A stretch of DNA of 64,000 nucleotides, from positions 28,747,730-28,811,729 of the forward strand of contig OY997592.1 of the NCBI GenBank assembly GCA_963921825.1, given 5' to 3'. Origin of the DNA: Erodium maritimum (Eukaryota; Streptophyta; Magnoliopsida; Geraniales; Geraniaceae). The notes beneath the pieces were generated by a model, which saw only the letters and a program-made list of their open reading frames with translations, ran no database searches and was not told the DNA's origin. How positions within the stretch are numbered: the stretch's first letter is position 1; each line of letters begins with the position of its first letter. A program made the translations under genes and the position numbers. Of this stretch, positions 33,960 through 45,566 are shown in pieces.

Positions 33960-36473
33960 TATGTTATCATCTGTTGCAATATCGGTTATCTTCACTTCAC
34001 CTCAGTTCAGTATTTATCTGATGAGGTGGATACGCCGCAGTACATGTTTGGATTTGTTATACGATCTAGGCTTTTAGCTTGCGCAATGGCCCTTGTGTTG
34101 TCGCAAGATGGATTCACCAGGCTTGATGGGTTTTTAATTACACCCAGCCCTGCCATGAATTTCCAAATCCACATAGCCTCCTTAGCTGCCTCTACAGCAT
34201 CCATGTACTTGGCCTCTGTCGTAGATTCGGCAATGATATATTGCTTTACGCTCTCCCAGCTAAAGCTCTACCATTCAGCGTAAACACATATCCTGATTGA
34301 CTTCTAAAGTCATCTGGATTTGTCTTAGAAAACTAGCGTCTATTCATCCTTCGACGACTAGTTCAGCATCATCTTTCCCCCGGGTTAGAATGATGTCTAC
34401 TGGTACAACATAAGGCTTACGAGACGTCTGGTCTCATACATGTCATGGCATATATGATCGATCCTGCCCCCAGGCGCATAGGATTCTCATCATCCTTTTC
34501 AGCTCATCAGGTGTCTTAGGACACTGAGTCTTGCTGAGATGAATGCCATGACTAGTGGGTAAGAGTCCTTTCTTTGAATCGAGCATTAAGAAACTACTCA
34601 ATGCCTTGTTCACATAGGTTCCCTGACTTTAATCCAAGACCCTCTTGGTGCGATCTCTACATATCTTAATCCTTAAGATATAAGAAGCATCGCCTAAGTC
34701 CTTTGTTGAAAAACACTTCATCAACCAAGCTTTAGTCTCGTGCAAGGTTGGGATGTCGTTTTCAATGAGAACCAGAAAGGTAATCTTGCTCCCACTAGCC
34801 TTCTTATAAACGCAAGATTCATCCTCGTTCTTGATTAAGCCAAATCCAATTACAGCTTCATCAAAACGAAGGATCCAACTCCGAGAAGTTCGTTTCAATC
34901 CATAAATGGATTTCAACAACTTATAAATCTTTCCTTTATTCTTCGGATCGTCAAAACCTTTGGGCCGAGACATACAAACGTACTCAGTCAAATTTCCATT
35001 TAGGAAAGCGGTTTTGACATCCACTTGTCATATCTCGTAATTATGATACGCAGTTATGTCAAGAAGAATTTGGATCGATTTTGACCATAGCCACTAAGGA
35101 GAAGGTTTCCTCATAGTCAATCCATGCCTATAACCTTTCGCCACCAGTTGAGCTTTGTAGGTCAGAGGGTTGCCGTCCATGTCCACCTTCACCTTGAAGA
35201 TCCATTTGTATCCGATGGTCCTCACACCGTTGATGGGATCAACCGGTTCCCAGACTCGGTTGTCCGACATGGATTGCATTTCCTCCCTCATGGCTCCCAG
35301 CCATAACTCGGAGTTGGGCCCATCCACGACTTCCTGAAATGTGGCTGGATCATCGTGATCCACCATGACTTCATTGTCACCTCTAGATACCATATCTTGG
35401 AGGTGGAAGATTGATCCTTTCAAATCGCCTTGGACCTTCCGGAATTGTAACAGGAATTGGTTCTTACTCTACGACAATCACTGGCTCCTTTCTACTGGGT
35501 TGCCAATTGGTTTAGACAGATCTGTACAATCCTGAATTTCTTCGAGATGCACAGTCCTCCCAATGACGTCTTTGGAAACAAAACTCCTTTTCCATAAAGA
35601 CCCCACCCCATGCGACGAACACCATGTTATCACTGGGATTGTAGAAGTAGTATCCCCTTGTTGCTTTGGGATACCACACGAAGGTGCATATCTCAGATCT
35701 GGGTTCGAGCTTAGTCGAAACCAAATGTTTCACATAAGCCTCGCAACCACAAATCTTTAGGAAGGACAAAGCGGGCATCATCCCATATCATTTTAAAATG
35801 GTGTCCCTTCCACACCCTTCGTCGAAGCCCGATTCACTATTAATGCGGTCGTCTCCAGAGCATAATCCCAGAAAGAGATTGGGAGATCAGTCCAACTAAT
35901 GATGGAACGGACCATTGTCTAACAATGTACGATTTCTCCGTTTGGCTACACCTTTCACCTACAGTGTCCCAGGAGGAGTCCATTCCAAAAGGATCCCATT
36001 CTCTTTTAGATGATCTAATAACTCTGTGGTTAAGTATTTTCCACCTCGATCCAATCGAAGTGCCTTAATACCTTTGTCGAGCTGGTTTTCTACTTTAGTC
36101 TTAAACTCTTTGAATTTATCAAAAGCTTCAGACACGTCTCAGCGAATAGACATAACCATATTTACTATAATCATCAGTAAATGTGATAAAGTAGTTAAAA
36201 CCACTCCTGGCAAGTGAACTTATTGGTCTACACACATTCGAGTGTATCAGCCCCAATAATTCACCCGCCCTTTCATCGAGATCGATAAAAGGGCATTTTA
36301 GTCATTTTTCCCATCAAACAAACCTTGCACCTATCGATCGAATGGAATTCGAATGAACTTGAAAGTCCGCACTTCTGAAGTGCTGATAGGTGCTTCTTGT
36401 TTATGCGACCTAAATGACAGTGCCTTAACAGAGTTAGGTTTAAATCATTGGATTTAAACTCTATTTTTACAAC
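33960..36473 (-). pseudogene. Copia pol relic: pre-integrase, integrase, reverse transcriptase, RNase H
   Basis: Reading leftward on the minus strand: the GAG-pre-integrase block (RHCHLGRINKKHL, CKVCLMGKMTKMPF, about 36450-36290) and integrase fragments (36290-35820). Next comes a reverse transcriptase with MREEMQSMSDNRVWE, GYKWIFKVKVD, MDVKTAFLNGNL and YKLLKSIYGLKRTSRSW (35423-34629). RNase H pieces with IAQAKSLDRI and PLTKVVSLPEHVRHVKSM follow near 34204-33930. Many stops and frameshifts are present. Where FLVLYVDD is expected the sequence reads FLVLIEND (about 34770), so the catalytic YVDD is lost by a short deletion. Confidence 0.85.
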
Positions 36474-37189
36474 TATCTCCGATATCCTGATTGAGATAAG
36501 GCATAGAGCCGTCATCCTTATTATTCTCAATCACTGTTCCTTGATATGTGAGATGACTGAATATATGATACCTAGTATCATGTGCATGGCCATGCTATTC
36601 TTTCAGTCACTCTCGATCAAGCGGCCGAGAACCGATATCTTTCCCATACCTCAGTATGAGGGATAAATCCCTTAGCCGTCTTTCGTGTCACTCATGCAAC
36701 CCGTCCCCAAGCCAATCCTGGCCGTTATGGAAGCCCTGTTACGGACAACGTTAGGCTCAGGTCAAACTTAGTTGTTGACTGCATAGTGATCACAAAGACT
36801 CCTTGGTCTAAGGATACATGACAAGCTACGACACTGAATATGTTAATGACTCAATCTATGGCACATATTCAGGGCGGGTCGTCCAATATCATGTCCCACA
36901 TGATATCTATGATCAGACTCCGGAATCCCATTCCAATGACTAACAGAACGTAAGCCATGAAGAGCCATCTTTCATACTAGTCGCTTCTAGTGAAGCTTTA
37001 TTGACTAGGGACCCATCGAGTGTGATCCATCTCGATCTATGGTTCTATTCGCATGGTGGGCATAGATCAGAAATCACATCGATATATTACTCCAACACAT
37101 AAGTAATAGAAAGCCGCTTTAATCTTATTGCTAATGATGATATATACATTTGGACATTTATGATTGAACTACGGGCACTAAGACTAACA
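36474..37189 (-). repeat. 5' LTR remnant of the copia element
   Basis: 716 bases matching the right-hand ~720 bases of the complete LTR (from ATCTCCGATATCCTGATTG to GCACTAAGACTAACA). The inner ~970 bases are missing, and the remnant joins pol sequence directly at 36473/36474. Confidence 0.88.
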
Positions 37190-38130
37190 CTCTTCTGTAG
37201 TTGGAGTTTTAGAAAAAAATTGTGGATGATCCATCATATAGTGAGCAAAAAGGAGATTCAGATGTATTGTTGTCGAAGTTGCAATCATTTGAGGTTGTAT
37301 TTTAACTTCATTTGATGATAGATTCGGATTTACGAATGATCTTTCAAAGGCATTACAACGAAAAGATCAAGACATTGTTAATGCAATGAATTTGTTACGG
37401 ATATGTAAAGAACGTTTGCAAACGATGAGGGAGCATTACTGGGATACTCTTTTGGAAAAAGTCATGTTATTCTGTGAAAAGCACAACATTGATACTCCTA
37501 ACATGAATGACATGTTTAGAGAACCAGGTAGATCACGACGTGGACCCCAAGAAGTTACAAATTTACATCATTATCGTGCATAGATTTTTTTATTCCATTA
37601 TAGATATGCAACTTCAAGAATTAAATGGTCGATTCAACGAGGTTAATACAGATTTGCTTCTATGTGTAGCATGCTTGTGTCCAGATGATTTATTCGTGGC
37701 TTTTGACAAATAAAGGTTGATCAAACTTGCTGGGTATTATCCTCACGATTTCTGTGCAATGGATCTTATTATTTTTGAGTCACAACTTGACACTTACATT
37801 ATAGATATGCGTTCGAACGAAGCTTTTAAGAATTTGAAAGGTATTGGGGCTCTTGCAGAGAAGATGGTAGAGACAAAAAGAAATGATGTATATCAGTTAG
37901 TTTACTTGTTGATTACATTGAAACTGATCTTGCCAGTCGCTACTGCGACCGTAGAGAGAGTATTTTCTGCTATGAATATGATCAAGACTCGGTTGAGAAA
38001 TCGAATGGGAGACCAATGGATGAATGATAATATGATCGTATACATCAGAAAAGATATTTTCGACTGTATTGACAATGAATGTATTTTACAATATTATCAA
38101 AATATGAAACCTCGACGCCAATTATTGTAA
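37190..38130 (+). pseudogene. hAT transposase C-terminal part with dimerisation domain
   Basis: Fragments in shifting frames read SVVGVLEKN and DDPSYSEQKGDSDVLLSKLQ, then LSKALQRKDQDIVNAMNLLR, YWDTLLEKVMLFCEKHNIDT, LNGRFNEVNTDLLLCVACL and finally PVATATVERVFSAMNMIKTR with LRNRMGDQWMNDNMIVYI. The last block is the hAT dimerisation signature. Together with 25151-25777 this is one transposase gene. About 250 central residues are missing between the halves, lost at the retrotransposon junction. Confidence 0.87.
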
Positions 38131-38513
38131 TAAGTAGGCATTATCGTTTTTATGCAATATTAAATTTTTAATGTTAATATATATTACTATGATATTTATT
38201 ATTATTATACAAAAAAAATGGTGCCCCCCTCACTTAAAATGTTAAATCCGCCACTGTGTGATCTCCTTTCTATTATTCTCGATCTTGTGTGTGCTAATAC
38301 AAATTACTTTATATTATTTTCGTCTTATTTTCAATAAAAATTATATATTTAAATATTTATTTTTTCTTACCGCTGGCAGAAAAGTAGCCACTGCAGGTTG
38401 CAGGCGGTTTGCACAGGCAGTGAGCTGGCGAGAAGAGCAAAAAATATGATTTAATTATTTCCTACCGACGTCTCCCCTTCCAGCAGCCGACGGTATGACT
38501 GTGGATGCTCTTA

Positions 38514-39267
38514 AATTATCAGCCAGTTCCCATTATAATTCATAGATACTCAACAATAATCGATGCGTGCAAATGTTATTCACCTTTTAAAAAATGAAAG
38601 ACAAAGCATTTCATTTCCATCGTACCAACCAAAGTAGTTACACTACGAACACATGCTTAATTAGTCCAAACTCAATTATTATGATTACTGCTGACGTGTC
38701 ATGGCATTAGTGGTACCTGGATGAATAAAAGAGTTTTACTTATTTCTACTTTAGAAAAGGGAATAAAACAGTACTTCACATATGTGCCTAAGTTTCTCTC
38801 AGTGCCTAATTTTGTTTTATTTTATAGTTTTTAAGCTGATTTGATTGATAGGAATATGCCAATGCCATTGTCAAGGTTACTGTTGTGAAATCTCTTTCTC
38901 TCTCCTGCCCAAAACCTTCACCCTCACTCCGTCCGGCAGGTTTCAAACTGCCCGTCCTGCCCGGTTCTCACTTTCCCTCTTTCTCAAGCAGACTCCTCCT
39001 CTCTCTCCGCTCTTTTTTGACTAATTTTTACACTGTGGTCTCATTATTCAACACAAATTTCGTTTTTTTAATCCCAGTTACCACACTTTGCTTCTTTATG
39101 TTTGGTGGGTCTGGATTTTTTAGTTGATTTCTAGAGTTTTGAGGAGGCGGGTATGGATTATTTGGTCTTTTGATGGCTTTGGTTTATATTTATGTGATGG
39201 GTAGTCAGTGATTCATTAATTTTATGGATTTTTCAGTATAGGAATTGGATTCTAGTGTTTCGAGGAT
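38514..39267 (+). promoter_or_regulatory. Upstream region and 5' UTR of the kinase gene
   Basis: 754 bases between the Harbinger end and the kinase ATG. A CT-rich stretch at 38890-39010 (TCTCTTTCTCTCTCC) looks like a plant 5' UTR. An intron in the 5' UTR is possible but was not defined. The ORF at 38885-39127 has no recognised motif and is not called. Confidence 0.4.
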
Positions 39268-42200
39268 ATGGGTTTGAGGCCTGAACCTCTAAAGATTGAA
39301 GCTTGGGATGTGGGCAAATCAAAGAAGAAGAAGAAAGATGGAGAAGAGGAGGAAACTGGGTGTTGGATTAGATTCTGGTTTATGGAGAGTTGCATGCCTT
39401 CAAGATCAAAAGTTGATAGCTCCATCTGTGGCACTAGTCCTAATCATGGTAATCATCTCTTTCTCTTGTTAAGTATTTTAGATTCCTAGGACAAAACAAA
39501 ATAATCTAGTATTTGTGATTTTGTCTGCACTGATCAGTTCTACTTGCTTGATGTATGTTAGTCTTCACTTGATAGTCTCATGGGTCTCAATTTCCAGATA
39601 ACATATTTGCTTCATGACTATATATATTCTCTTTGTGTAGTGGAAACTATGCTTCTCCGCATGATAAATATGGTGCAATTTTTTGCTTGGTATGGAATGA
39701 TGCTCAGTTATGTTACCAATGACAATGTTAGCAACTGATCCTGTATGGCTATTTAGTTGTATTTTTTGGGGTTGTTTTGTAAACATATTTTGTTATGATC
39801 CTTTACTAATTATGCCATGAAATGTTGGAGAGGTTACATGTATTTTTAGTGGTTGCAAACTTGCAGGTTCATGACTATTAGGTTCTCCATTCTCTCTTTA
39901 ATTCCTTTTTGTCCCTTTTCATATCTTAGGAGTCCAAATTCGTTTTGAAAACCCTCCTTTTCTTTTGTGGCTGCAATTGATTAAGGTTTTGCAATAATTA
40001 CTATCATGCATATCGAAATATGTTTATTCATCACAACACATTGATCTTTGTGTAAATCAGCTGGGAGTAAATCTACACAAGAGAAAAGCAGAGATCAACC
40101 AATTGCACCAGTTGTGTCCTCCAGGACCTCAACATTCACTAGTAATGCAGACAGTACTTTATCAACACCCAAGTTCAGCGAGGAGTTGAAGATTTCTTCC
40201 CATCTACGGAAGTTCACATTTAATGATCTCAAGTTAGCCACTAGGAATTTTAGACCCGAGAGTCTTCTTGGTGAGGGTGGTTTTGGTTGTGTCTTCAAAG
40301 GTTGGATTGAGGAAAATGGAACTGCTCCAGCGAAACCTGGAACCGGGCTTACTGTTGCAGTTAAAACCCTGAATCACGATGGACTTCAGGGTCATAAAGA
40401 GTGGCTTGTATGGTCCTACCCTATTATTACTTTTTCTATAGTACATTTTGTTCTATCTGCAAAACATGTTAACAGTTCAAGTTGTACTAAATTTGGTTTT
40501 ATTTTTACTTTAAAGCTTCTTCGTTTCAGGCTGAAGTTAATTTTCTTGGTAACCTCGTCCACCCTAATTTGGTCAAGTTGATTGGTTATTGCATAGAAGA
40601 TGATCAGAGGTTGCTGGCATATGAGTTTATGCCTCGTGGAAGTCTGGAGAACCACCTCTTCAGAAGTATGTAACTTGCAATTCAGTATTATCAATATTGG
40701 CTCAGTATCCAGTGTATAAATTTTATGCGTCTTGGATGAGTATTTCCTTTGTGGAGTATGGACTGAGTAAAAATTATGTGCAAAGCCTAATCTTCAAATT
40801 TCAACAAGAGTTCAAAAGTAAGTGAGGCAAAGCAAAGATAGTTTCCAGATGGGCTTGAGCTTCCTTACTTATCATCTACTCTGCCATATTCTTTTGGATT
40901 TGAATCTAGTATAGTAAAGTTTGGTTGGGTGAAGGTACTGTATCTAAGTTATTAGTTGGGGGAAAAAGATTTAATTCAGGCTTATCCAGGTTTAATTTAT
41001 TTCTGGGATGAGTTTATTGATTTCTATACTGGTTGGTGCTTAATGTTCTCTGGTAACAACCATGTTATATGCAGAAGGGTCCTTGCCTCTTCCTTGGTCT
41101 ATCAGAATGAAAATTGCACTTGGTGCCGCAAAGGGTCTTGCTTTTCTTCATGAAGAAGCTGAAAGACCTGTAATATATCGTGATTTCAAGACATCCAACA
41201 TCCTATTAGATGCGGTAAGTGATTCGTGTTACTGAAAATAGTTGTATCCTTTTTGTTTTCCTGAAAAGAATTGTTATTTTAGGAGTACAATGCAAAACTG
41301 TCTGATTTCGGACTAGCAAAAGATGCTCCCGAAGGAGATAAAACTCATGTATCCACTCGAGTTATGGGAACATATGGTTATGCAGCCCCAGAATATGTCA
41401 TGACTGGTGAGTGTAGTTAACCTGCTTCTCTTGTGGACTTTTTGTTATAATTTGTTTAAGGGTTAATTGCTAAAAACTACAAAAAGTTTTGTCCACATTT
41501 TTTAAAATTACATTAAGTTTAAAAGTGGACAAAAACATAGTATTGTCCATAGTCTTCTGTTACAAATAATGAACAAATATTCGTTCTGTTAACCCCTACA
41601 GGATATGTGGACAATACATATAGCATTGAAAAGTACTGTGGTCAAAACATATAGCATTGCAAAGTACGGTGGACAAAACATATGAGCCAATACTTAACAG
41701 AACATAATATTCTGTTCATTATTTGTAACAGAAGACTGGACAATACTTATGGTATGTTTTTGTCCACTTGTAAACTTAATGTAGTTTTTAACAGTTAACC
41801 CTTTCTTGAATTAAAGTTGATATATGATAGAAGGCGACTGTACAGAGGACTTAGTATCTACACAGACATACACTGCAAACTTCTAAAACACCCGAATATG
41901 TGGCACACTGTTGCATGCATGTATTTCATTTTGGATAATTTATTTTAGCTTAGTTAACATGGTAGTGTTCTTTGTTTTTTGTTCCTACTTTCTTTTGGGT
42001 TGTCTTTTCGTGTAAGAAAATGATTCAGAGGCCTCTCCCCAGTTTTAGGAGATAATGCACATAAAAAAATGTAGCATGGTTTAGAACTTTAGATACTTCC
42101 TTTAGTCATGACGTCCTTACTAAATAATAATTGAGGGTGGTCTCTTTTACTCATACCATAAAAACTTAAGCCGTGGTTGAGGCCCAACGATCGGTTTTGT

Positions 42201-43830
42201 ACTCTCATTGGTTCTGTTGCCATTGGAGAAAATATGCAATTTGTAATTTGAAGGCTAAAGCTGATGTTCTAATTGCTTTTTATCCTACTAGCTACCACTG
42301 CATAGGTTTCAATGAATTTTGCTGCAACTCATGTTCACTGAACTGTTGCATTTGATTAAGCGCTCTAACTGTGTCTTTAGTACCTAAGAGATGTAGTTGG
42401 CTGAGGAAGAGTGAGGGATAGAACAGATTACCAGGGTGGGGAAGATGATCTATTGTTCAAAATAAGAATCAAAATAACTCAACCTACTCTTCTTGCATCA
42501 TTAAAATGAGGCGCAAGAAAGAAATCCATGAACTTGCTCTAGACAACAGCCATAATATTCTGAATCATGATCAGAGGCTCTGAGAATGGAAGCAATTTCT
42601 GTTTTCGTGTCACGTAAAACACTGGATATTTGGTTCAGATTTGTGACTGAAGAACTATCTCTTAAATCTCAGTGAAAGTTGTACTCCCTCCTTTCCTAAA
42701 TAAGTGCCCACTCTCCTTTTATCATCCTTTTTCACGAGCTAGATATGAAAGAAGTACCAATAATATCCCTAAGACTCGTTACCTCCTCTTAGTTTGTTAA
42801 AGCACAGAAGAGCATATGGTGAAAAATGTTACGGACCCAAATTTGGATCGAGTTACGGGATAGGTTTGAGAATTTGGTTAACGAAATAACTCAATCAATC
42901 TTGTGTTAAGGATTCGTTGAGAGAGAACCCAAGATCTCAAAAGAGTTCGTTGGAGAGAATTGAAGGTCTCTCAGAACCATTTTTCTCAATTCATAATAAT
43001 CTCAAACTCCAAAAAAAGACTTAAATAGACCCAACTTTTCCAAACTAACTAGAACTAGGAAACCTGATTGTCACAATTATGATAGAAAAACCTAAATTAA
43101 CCAAATCATAATATAATTAAGCATACCTGAATTAATCCAATTCTAATACAATTGGAATCCTAACAAAAAGTCCAATGGGAAAGTGGACTTTTCCCTTTTC
43201 AGTGAGCTAGCTCTAAGGTTAGCTGATTTTTAGGCTGTCCATGTAGTGGTTGAAGAATGAGTTGTTGCTAAGCAAATTTAGTCTATACAAATGTGTATGC
43301 ATACAAGTTGCAGATGGTGTTAAGTAAACATGATCATTTATGTTGGTCGTGTGGTAGGGCACTTGAGCTCAAAGAGTGATGTATACAGCTTTGGAGTGGT
43401 ATTACTTGAAATGCTAAGTGGTCGTAGATCCATGGACAAGAAGAGACCGAATGGGGAGCACAACCTTGTGGAATGGGCAAGGCCGCATCTTGGGGACAGG
43501 AGAAGGTTTATCCGGATCATAGACCCGCGGCTGGAAGGGCACTTCTCAATCAAAGGGACACAGAGAGCCGCCCAGTTGGCTGAACAGTGCCTAAGCAGGG
43601 ACCCTAAAGCGAGACCCCCCATGGGTGAAGTAGTGGAAGCCCTAAAGCCTTTGCCCAACCTCAAGGACATGGCTAGCAGCTCCTCCAATTACTTGCAAGC
43701 AGAGCGAAATAGTAATAGATCCATGAGAACACAGGGAGGAGGAGGGTTCATGACCAGGAATGGACAGTCACTCAGGATTTCAAATGCTTCTCCGTATCAG
43801 TCACCAAAGCCTAATGGGAAGGTATCATAG
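39268..43830 (+). CDS. Receptor-like cytoplasmic kinase, subfamily VII (PBL34/35/36-type)
   Basis: Six exons (39268-39448, 40061-40407, 40530-40665, 41075-41214, 41283-41406, 43358-43830) give about 466 residues, near the usual length. MG at the start suggests N-myristoylation, and a CW...C region nearby may be acylated, so membrane attachment is likely. The kinase domain has the glycine loop GEGGFG (131-136), VAVK with Lys162, YRDFKTSN (Asp258), DFG (276-278) and APE (303-305); the substrate-loop sequence [15 protein letters not shown] is typical of RLCK-VII. The insert [20 protein letters not shown] and the tail with [15 protein letters not shown] match the PBL34/35/36 group. Members relay signals from cell-surface receptors in immunity and development by Ser/Thr phosphorylation. 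Cys replaces Tyr beside the glycine loop (GFGCVFKG), which is normal in this group. The last intron is long (1951 bases) and carries a MITE. Confidence 0.93.
41460..41801. mobile_element. Mutator-type MITE in kinase intron 5
   Basis: 342 bases, beginning GGGTTAATTGCTAAAAACTA and ending TTTTTAACAGTTAACCC, with inverted arms containing AGTTTTGTCCAC and ACAGAAGAC. The flanks TTTGTTTAA (41451-41459) and TTTCTTGAA (41802-41810) agree at 7 of 9 positions, as an aged 9-base duplication would. The same terminal sequence is found in the CLP1 intron element at 8877-9286, so both belong to one family. Confidence 0.8.
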
Positions 43831-44243
43831 CATCTACGGACTTGAGGGTTAATGTTTGTACAAGCCTAGCTCCATTGTATCTTTTTACTGTATTTCTAGA
43901 GTCCTGGTTGTATGTATCTGTCTGTATCTATCAAGCATTCAAGTCATTTGTTGTGTGTGGGCATTCAATTTATTGAGTCAAAATGCATTGTTTGAACCAG
44001 TTTTACATCATTGTTTCCAGGATTTTACAACAAAGAAATAGCAACCCAGTTTGGTGTAAATCTGGAAATGTAATGACTTTGCGTGCAAGTAACTGGAATA
44101 GCAACAAAAATGGCCCCTGACATTTGTAGCATGAAAAGGGCGTATGTATTTCTGACTTCATAGGTAAGCGCTTCGGTTTCTTTCCAGAACATTATATTAT
44201 CTTTTTTACATGACATCACTTTCACTAAGAAACTCAATCACCT
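43831..44243 (+). other. 3' UTR and downstream flank of the kinase gene
   Basis: AT-rich sequence with no gene. TTTGTATC and AATTTATTGAG-type signals suggest transcription ends somewhere here, but no single poly-A signal can be chosen. Confidence 0.4.
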
Positions 44244-45367
44244 AGTGGAGCCATCACTAAGTTTTCAACCCCTCTCTCTCTAGCAAAGCAAACCCTAGCC
44301 CCATTTTCAGCGTGTGCCGCCGTCACCGGTGGTGGCTGCAGGAGAGGCTCTTGTCTCTCGTCTCACTTGTCTCTCTGATGTTCTCCGGTCGTCCGTCGTC
44401 TCCGCGTTCCACCGACCTTCGGCCAGATCTGGCCCACCGCGCAGCCTTCCCCGGCGTCTGGGCTTCCGTTTCGGCCCGATCTACCGCCCCCGCCCCCCCG
44501 TCGTCTTCACAACCCCCTCTCCCATGCCGGCTTGCCCCGACAAGTTTGGCTGTTTTCCTCCGGCAAAACCCACAACCACACGACCTACTTCATCTCTCCC
44601 CGCCCCCCACGACCTGACCCAGTCCCTTAGGTCAGTCCCGGACCCCACGACGGTCAAATCTGCCACAACGGCGACCAGATCTGCCGGCCACCGCCCTCTT
44701 CCCCTCCGTACTCTCTCACCGGCGACGACCAAGGCAGACCAGCAATTCCTTATCTCCGGATTCAGCTTCCAACAACGACGGCTTGACTACCTGCGGCAGA
44801 GCCTCTTTGCCACGCTCTATCTCCGGCCAGACGGTCAGATCTGTACCCTGCTTCTGTCGGAACACTACAGTCGAAGCCATTCAGATGTGCTCCTGACTTT
44901 TGTGTTTACTCGACCAGTCCCGTGCACCAGCCCCTAGCGGAACAGATCTGCAGCCGCCAGCGCCGTCCACCTCACCTCGACCCCAAGCCCACTCATCAGA
45001 GGCCGTTTGCGAGTAGTCTTTGTTTGTCGTTGTTGTTTGTTGGTGTTTATTTTGTTTACTGTTTATTTAGATTTTGTTTGTCCTCCCTGCCAGAATCTCA
45101 GATATCCGATAGGTGTGGCTGTTGCCTCTGGTGGCGTGTTCGGTCGGGACTCTTTATTGGTGGATCTCTTCGGAGAGCCTATAAGGAAGACCGATCTGGT
45201 AATAGGTTTTATCTAGACGATGCGTCGCCCGTGTCGAGAGCTATTCATCTCGTTGGTCGTCCCTCGGATTCCCGAGAACGATCGATAGATGCAACGGTTA
45301 TGTTGTTTGTTATGTGTTCGGTTTGTAAGATTTATTAAGTTATTAATGAATCTTCTGTTAAAAAAAA
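44244..45367 (+). mobile_element. Non-LTR retroposon with poly-A tail and 13-bp target duplication
   Basis: The 13-base sequence AACTCAATCACCT occurs at 44231-44243 and again at 45368-45380. The second copy directly follows a run of A at 45361-45367. The 1.12-kb insert between them starts with a CT-rich leader and AAACCCTAGCCCC, is GC-rich for ~700 bases, and ends AT-rich. These are the marks of target-primed reverse transcription. A 207-residue ORF (44314-44937) is proline- and serine-rich with no motif, and no reverse transcriptase is present. It could be a non-autonomous LINE derivative or a retro-copied transcript. The borders are well supported; the identity is not. Confidence 0.75.
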
Positions 45368-45380
45368 AACTCAATCACCT

Positions 45381-45558
45381 GATGCCCACGTTTTCCATCA
45401 TCATAATTCATGATGATAAAAGGTTCTGACCTTTTCTCATATATTTTCATTCACAAGAATTGACAAGACTAGCTCCAATTCAACGCATCAATATATTTAC
45501 AGTTATAACCTCATGATTATTCACCCTCCACTTTACCTTCGATATCCACGGAATCAGA
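45381..45558. other. Intergenic, nothing recognised
   Basis: A 178-base spacer between the retroposon and the long-TIR element, with no coding potential or repeat seen. Confidence 0.5.
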
Positions 45559-45566
45559 TACAAATA

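Larger units (their letters stand above)
32170..37189 (-). mobile_element. Ty1/copia retrotransposon (-), gag and part of 5' LTR deleted
   Basis: In its own (minus) orientation the element runs from a 716-base LTR remnant (37189-36474) through a pol relic to a complete 3' LTR (33855-32170). Gag, primer binding site and most of the 5' LTR are absent. The flanking pentamers GGTAT (left, in gypsy) and CTCTT (right, in hAT) do not match, so the two ends do not derive from one simple insertion. A solo copy of the same LTR sits at 48256-49942. Confidence 0.88.
24675..38256 (+). mobile_element. hAT element, disrupted by gypsy and copia elements
   Basis: The termini CAGTGGCAGAGTTAA (24675) and the inverse of TTAAATCCGCCACTG (38256) share CAGTGGC and both pass into GGGGGGC-type sequence. 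An exact 8-base duplication, TGTGATCT, flanks them (24667-24674 and 38257-38264), the hallmark of hAT transposition. hAT sequence proper is 24675-25777 and 37190-38256. The transposase is split and its middle is absent, so the element is dead. Confidence 0.92.
22550..38510 (+). mobile_element. PIF/Harbinger element carrying a nested hAT-gypsy-copia stack
   Basis: Left end GGGCATCCACAGTCGT at 22550 and right end ATGACTGTGGATGCTC at 38510 are inverted repeats matching at 14 of 16 positions. A 3-base TTA duplication flanks them (22547-22549 and 38511-38513), the superfamily's usual target. The Harbinger sequence itself is 22550-24674 and 38265-38510; everything between belongs to the hAT element and its passengers. 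It carries two decayed ORF1-type genes and no transposase. It ends about 760 bases upstream of the kinase gene start codon. Confidence 0.85.
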
